Of a DNA stretch of 64,000 bases, positions 7,166-14,618 are shown piece by piece; the first letter of the stretch is position 1, and the number at the start of each line of letters is the position of its first letter. The stretch is taken from contig OZ034967.1 of assembly GCA_964030785.1 (NCBI GenBank), forward strand, positions 54,684,265-54,748,264. The letters run 5' to 3'. The notes beneath the pieces were generated by a model. It was not told the DNA's origin. It ran no database searches and saw nothing but the letters and a program-made list of their open reading frames with translations. A program made the position numbers and the translations under genes. This DNA is from Siderastrea siderea (lineage: Eukaryota; Cnidaria; Anthozoa; Scleractinia; Rhizangiidae).

Positions 7166-8344
7166 TTAGCGGCGTCGTCGTCGTTTGCGGGGTTGAAGGG
7201 ATGTCACGTCTCCACGAGCAATCCAACTATTGTACTTGTCGGGCCACCCTTTCCACTTGACCAACCAACGACCTTTTTGTCGCTTAAGTACCTTCTCAAT
7301 CCGAAACACCTCGGACACATGGACTTTTTGTAAATCCTCTTCATAAAACGTGCCTTGGACGGGGGTCTCATCCCATTCGCGAATCTTATACGTGGGGACA
7401 GGACCAGGGATCACACGATGCACTACAAACACTTCTTCGGTCCAACCGGGTAAATACCCTTTTTCAAAGGTACGATGAATCGTATTGAGACGGACATGAT
7501 CCCCCACCTTCAATTGGGGTTTTTTGTAGCCTTTCAATCGTTTGGCATACAATCGTTTCCACACGGCTTCTTCGTTGTCCCACGTCACGTTTTCGGGGGG
7601 CATACCAATACTTCGATGACGGGTGGCATTATACCCCTGCACCAACTCGGGTAAGACATTGTCAAATTTCAACGTGTTGGCCGCGGTCAAATAACGGTAT
7701 AACCGTTCTTTCAAGGTGCGGTTAAATCGTTCCACCACACTGGCTTTGGCATCCCCTTCGGTTGAAAAATGATGGATGTCTTGCTCCTCCAGCCATCGTT
7801 GAAAGGTCCGATTATAAAATTCTTTCCCTCGATCCGTTTGCAATCGATTCGGGTGACGTCCTCCTTCTCTCACAATCTTCTCAAAGGCTTTCACGAGGGC
7901 CACCCCGGTTTTGGTTTTCAACGGTTCGACCCACGCGTGCTTGGACAACACATCCACCACGGTCAACAAGTAGCGTATACCCCGATTATGTTTGGCCAAA
8001 CGTTGTACTTCCACTAAATCCGCGGCCCATTGATCATCCAACCCCCCTACGATCACGGGTAAGGTAGCAAAACGACGACGTCGGGGTTTATGCAAGGTGT
8101 AACCCACATCCTGTTCCAACACCTGTTGGGCTTTTTTCAAAGGGAGACCCTGGGCTTTAGCAAATCGTTGCACCCCACCTAAACTCCCCGGGGCACCAGG
8201 ATCATGGTAACGCTTCAACCATTGTTGCGAGACATTGGCCTTCTTCTTCGTCGTTGACGAAACCTTGGTTTTCTTCTTCTTCAACCATGAGGACGACGAA
8301 CTCCAGCGTGGGGTTCTCTTTCGAGGGGCCATACTTTTTGGCAT
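7166..8344 (-). CDS. Retroviral-type (rve) integrase with C-terminal chromodomain
   Basis: This 392-residue DDE integrase has a basic N-terminus and then a helical region containing YHDPGAPGSLGG and KPRRRRF, common in Polinton and adintovirus integrases. The catalytic triad is visible: Asp109 in QWAADLVEV, Asp171 in LQTDRGKEF and Glu205 in VVERFNRTLKERL, with 33 residues between the last two. A C-terminal chromodomain (VFRIEKVLKRQKGRWLVKWK, then GWPDKYNSWI; about 346-378) should bind methylated histone tails and could bias where the element inserts. The enzyme joins the linear element ends to host DNA. A second ATG at codon 5 is possible. All catalytic residues are intact. Confidence 0.92.
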   Translation of the reverse strand: MPKSMAPRKRTPRWSSSSSWLKKKKTKVSSTTKKKANVSQQWLKRYHDPGAPGSLGGVQRFAKAQGLPLKKAQQVLEQDVGYTLHKPRRRRFATLPVIVGGLDDQWAADLVEVQRLAKHNRGIRYLLTVVDVLSKHAWVEPLKTKTGVALVKAFEKIVREGGRHPNRLQTDRGKEFYNRTFQRWLEEQDIHHFSTEGDAKASVVERFNRTLKERLYRYLTAANTLKFDNVLPELVQGYNATRHRSIGMPPENVTWDNEEAVWKRLYAKRLKGYKKPQLKVGDHVRLNTIHRTFEKGYLPGWTEEVFVVHRVIPGPVPTYKIREWDETPVQGTFYEEDLQKVHVSEVFRIEKVLKRQKGRWLVKWKGWPDKYNSWIARGDVTSLQPRKRRRRR

Positions 8345-8643
8345 TCATCCCATAAGGTCGATATGGTAGGGACCGTGTGGGGATGCGCCTTTTGAATGAT
8401 TCGATACCATCGCCATGCCTCTGGGTAAGCTTTTAACCATAAGACAAACACCACCCATCGATATAGGTTGTGGTCCACATGGGTTTCTTCAAACAGGTGG
8501 AGAGGATGCGTGTCCTCGGGACAACGGGGTATGGGGATTTGGGTGCCGGGTTGATGATCATATAAGACTTGACAAAGGGTTTGATGACATTGCCATTGCC
8601 CCAGGGACAAGACAGACTTCCACACATCACATACAGACTCCAT
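8281..8643 (-). CDS. Unknown Trp/His-rich protein of the viral element
   Basis: I do not recognise this protein. The open frame extends to an ATG at 8679, but that ATG lies before the likely poly(A) signal of the upstream gene (AATAAA on the minus strand at 8668-8663), so the ATG at 8643 is preferred, giving 120 residues. The sequence is rich in Trp, His, Cys and Pro (QWQCHQTLCQVLYDH, ETHVDHNLYRWVVFVLWLKAY) and predicted mostly helical. Its last 64 nt overlap the start of the integrase gene in another frame. It has no evident zinc-finger spacing and no signal peptide. Position suggests a small accessory product expressed with the integrase. Confidence 0.5.
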   Translation of the reverse strand: MESVCDVWKSVLSLGQWQCHQTLCQVLYDHQPGTQIPIPRCPEDTHPLHLFEETHVDHNLYRWVVFVLWLKAYPEAWRWYRIIQKAHPHTVPTISTLWDECQKVWPLEREPHAGVRRPHG

Positions 8644-8662
8644 GGTGACATTGATAATAAAT

Positions 8663-8668
8663 TTTATT
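8663..8668 (-). terminator. Poly(A) signal AATAAA after the GRF zinc-finger gene
   Basis: The minus strand reads AATAAA 13-18 nt downstream of the stop codon at 8683-8681. This supports a separate transcript for the zinc-finger gene. Confidence 0.45.
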
Positions 8669-8680
8669 CGTTCTCTCATT

Positions 8681-9628
8681 TTAAAAGAGACCTAGACGGC
8701 CATAACTGACGGTCTCTAGACCTTTCTGCCAGTTCTCCACACTGTCACTGTACTTGGGGGGTGGTGGTGCTGGGGCTACCATCATTTCTTGACGGTTCTT
8801 GAGCTCTTGAATTTCTCGTAACAATTGTTTCTCATAGTCTGTCAGGGGTCGTTCTCGTTCCACGTCCTCTTTGCTTTGGACTCGAGGGGGCGGGCCAGGG
8901 ATGTCATAGCCCCTCTTGGGATATCCTTGAGCATCACGGGTGGGTGCTTCAGCTTGTTGGTCGGCTTTTTTGGGAGGGTTGTCATGAAACCACGTCCAGT
9001 ACTTGGAACCCAAGGGTTGATCAGCCCATCGGAAGAAGCCACACGTTTTCTTGGAACAAGTCAGAAACAACCGATCGGGGTTCTGGGTCGAATGACTCTG
9101 TTGTAGCGTGGCGGGTTCACGGCAAAAGCATTGTAAACCACCCCACATGTCCAACACTTCTACATGAGGTTGACTATACACGGCTTTCATATACTCCAGA
9201 ACTTGATCTTGACCACAAAACAGCAAACACGGTTGCATGGGACATTTCACATACTTCCATCCCTTTTGAGATTCTCGGGCCTCCAAACGCACCTCATGGT
9301 AAGGACATACCATAGTGTCCAAGGAACTGGCTGGGAGAACAGGTTTGGGGTTTTGAAACCCAGGGCTTTCAAAGATCGTTGCCATTCTCACCATCCTTTT
9401 CAATCCTTCATTGTCATCCTGAAGTGGAGGGGGACTTGGCGGGGATGGCGGTGATTGCTCCACCATGTCATTCAATTCTTTCATCATCTCTTCCACAGCA
9501 GCTCGGGTGTCTTCCACCACGTCGCACACCACAGGATCACAGTCCACGGGCGTCATATGTTGAATGGCCTTCTTCTTCTTCTTCCCCTCTGGGGGATGGG
9601 TTGATTTTCTCTTCCGATCGACAGACAT
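8681..9628 (-). CDS. Protein with two Zn-binding clusters including a GRF finger
   Basis: The frame opens at a TTG at 9637, but the first ATG is 9628-9626, giving 315 residues (numbering from that Met). The N-terminus has a nuclear-localisation-like basic stretch (DRKRK ... GKKKKK, about 4-20), then an acidic helix and a Pro-rich linker (SPPSPPSPPP). Cluster one is CPYHE...KCPMQPC (Cys108, His111, Cys129, Cys134). Cluster two is a GRF-type finger, CFC...FLTCSKKTCGFFRWAD (Cys167, Cys169, Cys191, Cys196). GRF fingers bind nucleic acids in enzymes such as topoisomerase III-alpha and NEIL3. A charged helix near 256-285 may be a coiled coil. It could be a nucleic-acid-binding or early regulatory protein. 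A TATAAAAAGG box lies about 37 nt upstream. Confidence 0.72.
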   Translation of the reverse strand: MSVDRKRKSTHPPEGKKKKKAIQHMTPVDCDPVVCDVVEDTRAAVEEMMKELNDMVEQSPPSPPSPPPLQDDNEGLKRMVRMATIFESPGFQNPKPVLPASSLDTMVCPYHEVRLEARESQKGWKYVKCPMQPCLLFCGQDQVLEYMKAVYSQPHVEVLDMWGGLQCFCREPATLQQSHSTQNPDRLFLTCSKKTCGFFRWADQPLGSKYWTWFHDNPPKKADQQAEAPTRDAQGYPKRGYDIPGPPPRVQSKEDVERERPLTDYEKQLLREIQELKNRQEMMVAPAPPPPKYSDSVENWQKGLETVSYGRLGLF

Positions 9629-9843
9629 CGTACTCAAAGGTTAATGTCACCCCTACCGACCATGCCTTTTTATACCTTAGACCCTTGACTGTCATTGGTC
9701 AGCTTCTCCTACCCCTATAAGGACTTGTTATCTTCCCATTGGTCAGCTTGTTCAATCCAAATAAGGTCCTCTTGTCTTCCTATTGGTCCATTGTCCCTAT
9801 TTAAGACGGTCCCTTGGTCACTAGATCTTCATTCTCAAAAGCC
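9629..9843. promoter_or_regulatory. Divergent promoter region with CCAAT and TATA boxes
   Basis: This gap separates the minus-strand zinc-finger gene from the plus-strand SLOG gene. It holds TATAAAAAGG on the minus strand (9674-9665) and TATTTAAG on the plus strand (about 9799-9806). Three inverted CCAAT boxes (ATTGGTC) lie near 9694, 9739 and 9782, two of them in a longer repeated CATTGGTCAGCTT. The arrangement fits a shared bidirectional promoter. Confidence 0.6.
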
Positions 9844-10536
9844 ATGCCCCCTGACATCATGATCGGAGAACAAGATCTCGGTGCCTTGGAACTGCAAGTG
9901 GGTCATGGCCATGTGGTCTACACCGGGGGAGCCAAAGGTACGGATGCCCTCGTGGAAGAACAGGCCAAACACTTTGGGATGCAACTAGAAGTCCTGGTCC
10001 CCCCGAACCATCCTCGAGCCACTTTCATCACCCCTTCTACGGTGGAAGTCCTCATGCTGGCCAACCCCCATCTTCACCAGGCAGCGGAGAAACTAGGCAA
10101 AAAAATGCCCAGTCATTTTTACACCCTGCAATTGCTGCAACGTAATTATCAATTGGCCAAAAAAGCCCATACCATCTATGCCTTTGGCATCTTGGAACCG
10201 GATCATAAACGCGTGAAAGGAGGCACTGGTTGGACCGTGCAATTGGCTATGGATCAAGGCAAACCCGTCTACCTGTTTGACATACCCAGTCAATCATGGT
10301 ACCGCTCGGACCATTACTACCAAGTCAATGAGAATGCCGCCACCCTGGTCACTGGCAGTCAATTTGTCCCTTGGGGACCTAAAAAGCCCACCCTTCATCA
10401 AAGCAGTGCTATTGTGGGATCCCGGGATGTGGACGAGAAAACCCGAGCCGAAATTCAAGCCTTGTTCAACCGCACCTTCTGTCTACCCGAGAACATTGAT
10501 CAATTACGTACGGAACTGGAAGACTTTCATTTGTAA
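9844..10536 (+). CDS. SLOG-fold (DprA/LOG-like Rossmann) protein
   Basis: The frame opens at a TTG, but the ATG at 9844 has a good context (GCCATGC) and gives 230 residues. The N-terminal half has the SLOG nucleotide-binding signature VVYTGGAKGTDALVEEQAKHF (about 24-44), matching the GG-x-GxD loop of DprA- and LOG-like proteins. It continues with LQRNYQLAKKAHTIYAFG (98-115) and a second glycine motif VKGGTGWTVQLAMDQGK (124-140), then PVYLFD. SLOG domains sense or cleave nucleotide-derived ligands. The ligand here is unknown. The C-terminus repeats a short VGSRDVDEKT segment typical of phosphate-binding turns. It is the first plus-strand gene, driven from the divergent promoter. It could be an immune modulator, nucleotide hydrolase or DNA-binding protein. 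Confidence 0.75.
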   Translation: MPPDIMIGEQDLGALELQVGHGHVVYTGGAKGTDALVEEQAKHFGMQLEVLVPPNHPRATFITPSTVEVLMLANPHLHQAAEKLGKKMPSHFYTLQLLQRNYQLAKKAHTIYAFGILEPDHKRVKGGTGWTVQLAMDQGKPVYLFDIPSQSWYRSDHYYQVNENAATLVTGSQFVPWGPKKPTLHQSSAIVGSRDVDEKTRAEIQALFNRTFCLPENIDQLRTELEDFHL

Positions 10537-10843
10537 TTTCTTAGTTTTTACTTTTGGAATTGTACATAGCTTTTCTTTTTTAATTTTTTTACTTTTTATT
10601 TTTTTCCAATTGTACATAGCCATTTTTATTTTTTCAAATTGTAGATAGCTTTTTTCAATTGTACATAGGAACGCCCCACCCGCGTGGCAAAAGAAGACCA
10701 ACCACCATTTGTAACATCAACTCTTTTTTAATTAAAAAATTTTAAAAACTGACAACACTGAGTTTGCACTATGGTCATAAATAAAATGTCTCTTGACTCA
10801 CAGTAGCCTTGACTCACAATAATCTCAACAGGAATAAAAATGT
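10537..10843. repeat. Convergent intergenic region with four AATTGTACATAGC repeats
   Basis: No gene is seen. Near-identical 13-mers (AATTGTACATAGC or one-base variants) occur at 10558, 10608, 10637 and 10657 in a T-rich stretch between convergent genes. AATAAA-type signals occur for both strands (TTTATT near 10586 and 10625 for minus, AATAAA near 10781 for plus). Confidence 0.6.
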
Positions 10844-11380
10844 TCAAGGAAATAAAATACGTCGCACGTGGTCCCGAATCTCCTCTCTCCTCTCCCGCTC
10901 CTCCCTCCGCCGCTCCGCTCGCTCCCGCTCCATGTCTCCAAAATAAACACGTATTCTCTGCCATGGTCGGCTCGCATACACAGAAGGCAAATAAAGTTCA
11001 AGTTCGTTATCGATTTCATGAAAATGTTCGAGGGACATGGGCCAGTGACGTTCAAATCGGGACCGGATGCGGCGCTGGTCGACCCAAGGAATGATTTTGT
11101 TGACCAGGGCTCCCAGCAACGCTTCTGTAATCTCGGGATGTGGCCGGCCCTCCCGCTCGCCATTTTCCGTCCACACCATGCACTGTAAAAATAACTCAAA
11201 AAAAGCAGCCACGCGCTGACGGGTCAAGGGGCGCCAGGTTTCTTGTCGTCTTTCCCGCATACGCCTTGTCTGCCGCTCCACTCCTGTTCTCTCTGCTGGT
11301 ACCCTCCTTCGCAACACCTCTGGTCCCCCCACGTTCACCGCACTGGCTAAGGAGCCCAAGGGCTTTCTTGTTTCTGACAT
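10844..11380 (-). CDS. Unknown charged protein of the viral element
   Basis: I do not recognise this protein. The longer open frame begins at a TTG; the first good ATG is 11380-11378, giving 178 residues. The sequence is rich in Arg and Glu, with a helical core (AAFFELFLQCMVWTENGE, then EALLGALVNKIIPWVDQRR) and a C-terminal repetitive Arg/Glu helix (ERERAERRREERERREE) likely to be a long charged coil. There is no zinc motif or TM segment. A TATATAAG box lies on the minus strand at 11466-11459, about 80 nt upstream. It converges on the SLOG gene and diverges from the small-ORF cluster, so it is probably an early accessory gene. Confidence 0.55.
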   Translation of the reverse strand: MSETRKPLGSLASAVNVGGPEVLRRRVPAERTGVERQTRRMRERRQETWRPLTRQRVAAFFELFLQCMVWTENGEREGRPHPEITEALLGALVNKIIPWVDQRRIRSRFERHWPMSLEHFHEIDNELELYLPSVYASRPWQRIRVYFGDMERERAERRREERERREEIRDHVRRILFP

Positions 11381-11598
11381 TTTTTCCCTCACCAAAGAAC
11401 ATAAGTCGTAAAGACTGAACTCAAAGCTAGGAGTGACGTCCTGTGGCCTCGCTTGACTTATATACCCTAATTCGCGCAATGCACCATGGTCTATCTAAGG
11501 AGGGGGGAGGGGGGTCCCCCCACCTCTTCCCCTCTCAAAGCATGATGGGTCTTTTCTCTCATTGGCCTATTCCCTCCCACGTGACCCTTTTGGTTCTC

Positions 11599-11610
11599 TA
11601 TAAAAAAACC
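11599..11610 (+). promoter_or_regulatory. TATAAAAAAACC box before the plus-strand small-ORF cluster
   Basis: TATAAAAAAACCCC lies about 30-40 nt upstream of the ATG at 11639, with an inverted CCAAT (CATTGGCC) near 11559. It is the plus-strand counterpart of the boxes seen before the capsid genes. Confidence 0.55.
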
Positions 11611-11638
11611 CCCTGTCCCATTCCATCTTTCACACTCA

Positions 11639-11836
11639 ATGGATGATCCAGTCCTCAGTCCAGAAGCCCAACAAGTGATTGATCGTCTACGAGCCTTGTT
11701 GTCTCGACTCGAAAAAGACTTGGAACAGATCCGCTTCAAAGCTTCTTATTTTGAACTGCTTCGTCTTCACAGTCAAAAACATCTCAGTCGGAACGAATTG
11801 GCTTTATTAACTTTGAAAAACTTCTACCGGTGGTGA
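11639..11836 (+). CDS. Small helical protein, paralog A
   Basis: This 65-residue acidic/basic helical protein starts with MDDPVLSPEAQQVIDRLRAL and continues with an SRLEKDLEQIRFK helix and FELLRLHSQ. It is collinear with the next ORF (SPEAQQVIDRL against SPQALHIIERL; KASYFELLRLHSQ against KITFQELCQLRKE), so the two are paralogs. The stop TGA is followed directly by the ATG of the next ORF. No function can be assigned. The position after a clear TATA box and the paralogy with its neighbour support a real gene. Confidence 0.55.
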   Translation: MDDPVLSPEAQQVIDRLRALLSRLEKDLEQIRFKASYFELLRLHSQKHLSRNELALLTLKNFYRW

Positions 11837-12082
11837 ATGGGTGACAAACCCGACAAGATCACTCCTAGCAAGGTCAGCCCTCAAGCCCTGCACATCATTG
11901 AACGTTTGGGAGAGATCCGAAAACAAATCAAGCACCTGGTTCAACCTTTACGTTACAAGATCACTTTTCAAGAACTGTGCCAACTCCGAAAAGAAGGGAT
12001 CATCACCACCGTCGAGTTTCAACTCTTGATCAATCCACTCTTTGATCCTTTCGTCGATCCTTTTGATCAAACTACTCTTTGA
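11837..12082 (+). CDS. Small helical protein, paralog B
   Basis: This 81-residue paralog of the preceding ORF carries a C-terminal extension (LFDPFVDPFD) encoded by a 27-bp direct repeat that continues past its stop. It begins at the base after the upstream TGA, so translation may depend on reinitiation, leaky scanning or an alternative transcript. The helical core (HIIERLGEIRKQIKHL, then ITFQELCQL) has no recognised family. The RING-like gene starts 25 nt downstream, suggesting one transcription unit. Confidence 0.52.
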   Translation: MGDKPDKITPSKVSPQALHIIERLGEIRKQIKHLVQPLRYKITFQELCQLRKEGIITTVEFQLLINPLFDPFVDPFDQTTL

Positions 12083-12100
12083 TCCTTTCGTCGATCCTTT
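12037..12100 (+). repeat. 27-bp direct repeat (period 37)
   Basis: The 27-mer starting ACTCTTTGATCC occurs at 12037 and 12074. The first copy encodes the end of paralog B and the second lies across its stop. It looks like a recent short tandem duplication. Confidence 0.7.
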
Positions 12101-12106
12101 CGCCTG

Positions 12107-12496
12107 ATGGCTCAACCCCCACCATGTGTGATTTGTTTGATACCTCTCGCCAATTATACCACGTTGAGGTGCTGTGGTATTCCTTGTCATGTCGCCTGTG
12201 CCAAGCAACAGAACCATCAGCCCCGCCTATGCTCTACCTGCCACGTTCCTCTTGTCGTCCAGGAAGTCCTCCATGAAGACTGGAAAGAAGACCCGGATTT
12301 TATGCAGCATGTCAAGGACGATTGGAAAAACAATCCTATCTGGTATGGCATTTGCTATGAGAACAACCACGCCCTCGAAGGATTCTGGGGAGAACTGCGC
12401 GATCCCTATGAGCCTCACCGCAAAACCCTCTACTTTCTGGGTCACACCAAAAGCCTAGCCATTGGACGGATGAAAACCTGTATCAGCTTCGCGTAA
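12107..12496 (+). CDS. RING-like zinc-finger protein
   Basis: This 129-residue protein begins with a RING-type ligand pattern: CVIC near 7-10, then CC and CHVAC at about 22-31, and CSTC near 42-45. Small viral RING proteins often act as E3 ubiquitin ligases or in host control. The rest (EDWKEDPDFMQHVKDDWKNN, then GFWGELRDPYEPH) is acidic and unlike families I know. A poly(A) signal AATAAA lies at 12551-12556. It is the last gene before the presumed right end of the element. The exact cysteine/histidine pairing (C3HC4 or variant) is not certain. Confidence 0.6.
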   Translation: MAQPPPCVICLIPLANYTTLRCCGIPCHVACAKQQNHQPRLCSTCHVPLVVQEVLHEDWKEDPDFMQHVKDDWKNNPIWYGICYENNHALEGFWGELRDPYEPHRKTLYFLGHTKSLAIGRMKTCISFA

Positions 12497-12934
12497 AAAA
12501 GGACACCCCCATGTTTGGACATTGAACTCGTTTTTTTCTACTTGTTGTCAAATAAAAGATGTTGATATATGATTTACATTAAACTATTTTCTTTCCCCGC
12601 GCCTGCCCATTAAGGCTCGCAAGATCAGATGAAGAAAAGAATACCAGGAGGAGCATGCGTCATGCCAGACTGACTGGCATCAGAGCGAAGAAAGCCAAGC
12701 ATGAGCAAGATCCTATTAAGAAGAAATCATCTGTGAATATCTTCATGGACCCGTCGCAAGCCGCCATATTAGACTTTGTTTTCTCTCACTTGTTGTGAAA
12801 AAAAAAAAAAAAAGTTTGACAATAAATTAATTTTTTTTTATTTTCTTGTTTTTTGGAGTCAAGGACCACCCCCGTTCCAAAAATTGGACTTTGGACTTTG
12901 AGCCCGCGTTTTCTCAGCGGGTTTACTTCCCCTT
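12497..12934. other. Presumed right terminal zone of the viral element / ATM intron
   Basis: No confident gene. The segment holds the poly(A) signal of the RING-like gene (12551), a 47-codon open frame at 12655-12798 that I do not trust, an A16-type run near 12799 and another AATAAA near 12823. The element-host border is probably here or slightly right; without the left end I cannot locate terminal inverted repeats or a target duplication. Confidence 0.35.
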
Positions 12935-13074
12935 GAGCCCACGATCCCTTTTTCACACTGGTCAGCGGTTTCCCTTTCCAAATCACGTGACTTCCGGTTC
13001 CCATGAGCCCACGATCCCTTTTTTCCCACTGGTCAGCGGTTTCCCATTCTAAACCATGTGACTTCCGGTTCCAG
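12935..13074. repeat. 70-bp tandem repeat, two copies, ETS/E-box-rich
   Basis: Two copies (12935-13004 and 13005-13074) begin GAGCCCACGATCCC and end CACGTGACTTCCGGTTCC or CATGTGACTTCCGGTTCC. A partial third unit precedes them (GAGCCCGCG at 12901) and an extra CACTTCCGG follows. A TGACGTCA (CRE-type) site at 13091 and a CCAAT box at 13117 lie just right. This could be regulatory sequence of the element terminus or a host promoter fragment. Confidence 0.7.
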
Positions 13075-13528
13075 GCACTTCCGGTTCCTGTGACGTCATT
13101 GATTTGCTCTCGACCAATCAGAAGCCAGCATTTGGGCCATACGAGCGCAACTTACTACTAACGTCAATAAAAAATGCAAGTTTATGTCTTACATCCACTG
13201 AAAATACATCATCAATTTAACTGTCTTCTAATGTGTCAGAAAAGAACACAAAACACAATTCCAAACTAACAACTATTATAGCAGAACGCTAAGTTTTGGC
13301 GTTCTCCCATTGGTCGAAATCGATCACGTGACGCGATAGTGCCTCTCCTCAGCGGGCGCCTATCAGCGCATAGTGCCCATTTTTGTCAACGTTCGCTCAA
13401 AATTTAGCATTGTACAATAAAACCAATAGAGTCCTTCTGTCTCAGGCCCTATGTGTGATAGGTTACCTTGGAGACTTGATGTTCAAACCAGAAGCCCATA
13501 ACCTGGAGCTCGCAACTGCCCTATATTC
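13075..13528. other. Intronic sequence without gene
   Basis: No coding exon is visible. The segment contains a TTTTGGCG and CACGTGAC-rich, CpG-bearing stretch near 13290-13380 reminiscent of promoter DNA, but no linked gene was found. Confidence 0.3.
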
Positions 13529-13750
13529 GTGTCACGGCGTTTTCACGGATCAACTTATTTTTAGACTGAATTTTCCGCGAATTTAGATTCCCAAAGGAGC
13601 CTCTCTAACCACTCACAAGCTTCGTTTAAAGGAGAAAGAACTGTCTATGCCGCTATTTTTGGAGGGATAAGGACCCGTGCGCATTTTCGCGGAAAATAGT
13701 AATTGTAAACCTGCCTAAAAATAACCTGGTCTGTAAAAACGCCGTGACAC
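13529..13750. mobile_element. MITE with GTGTCACGGCGTTTT terminal inverted repeats
   Basis: The first 50 or so bases (GTGTCACGGCGTTTTCAC...) are the imperfect reverse complement of the last 60. It is a non-autonomous inverted-repeat element of about 222 bp. Confidence 0.7.
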
Positions 13751-14474
13751 AGGCTTAGTATGGGAGTTGCACGCTCCGGATTATGGGCTCCTGTTCAAAC
13801 TTCAAACAAGCCCTCGAACTACGTTGTCGGGCTAATATTTGTTGTGAACATCAAATTTCCTCGGGCATGCTATCACACGATAGTGCCTTCGACAGAAGAA
13901 CGCTGTTGTTTAAATAGAAATCTATTCTACTGTTCAACTGCGAATGATGAGATCCAAGAGCATGGTCTGTGGCACCCTGGCCTTCTAACGCCTTCTTATT
14001 TGAGCTGGTGCACTGCCTCATCGACATTTCTCACTACCATTCAATGTTGTCCAGCACCTATAAGTTAAACGTCCGTAGCTAGTCATTGTAAACATGACAC
14101 AAAAGCACTTTTACCTTCTGTCCTGCCAACAAGGTCCACCAATTGGTCTTTGTTTTTAGCAACTGATTGCCTAAGAAGCCTCAGGCCCTCTAGTCTACTC
14201 ACAGGGGACACACTTGAATCTGCGTTTACAAAATGGGCAATTTCCTGTTTAAAGAAAGAGGTAACAAATCGTGCCCCTATTTTAGATGAGGTTAGGTGAC
14301 ATCATGTGATTTTGTCATGTGTTATTGTATTTCATATTATAAAAGACAGAAAACGGCCACTTAATGCTTCAAATACTCGAAGGGATTTTGGAGAACGTGA
14401 ACGTTCTCATCTTCCTTCTCGCCGGTAGCTTGGTATAAACGTTTGAACTTTCTCAAACTGCCCTCATGTTTATA

Positions 14475-14618
14475 CAGTGGAACCCCGATATAACGAAGTG
14501 AAAGGGATTGGGAAAATGTGTTCGTTACATCAGGGTCCTTTTGCATACATTTTACTATTACTCGACTGAAAAACATCGTTCGTTATACCGGGGTCTTCGT
14601 TGTATCAGGGTTCCACTG
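14475..14618. mobile_element. Tc1/mariner-type MITE (CAGTGGAACCCCGATA)
   Basis: The ends CAGTGGAACCCCGATATAACG and CGTTGTATCAGGGTTCCACTG are inverted and flanked by TA on both sides, the Tc1/mariner/pogo target duplication. The element is 144 bp and non-coding. Confidence 0.8.

Noticed and set aside
12655..12798. 47-codon plus-strand frame near the right end of the element
   Set aside because: Short, basic, no recognisable domain, followed at once by a poly-A run. A second short frame overlaps it. Evidence is too thin for a gene.
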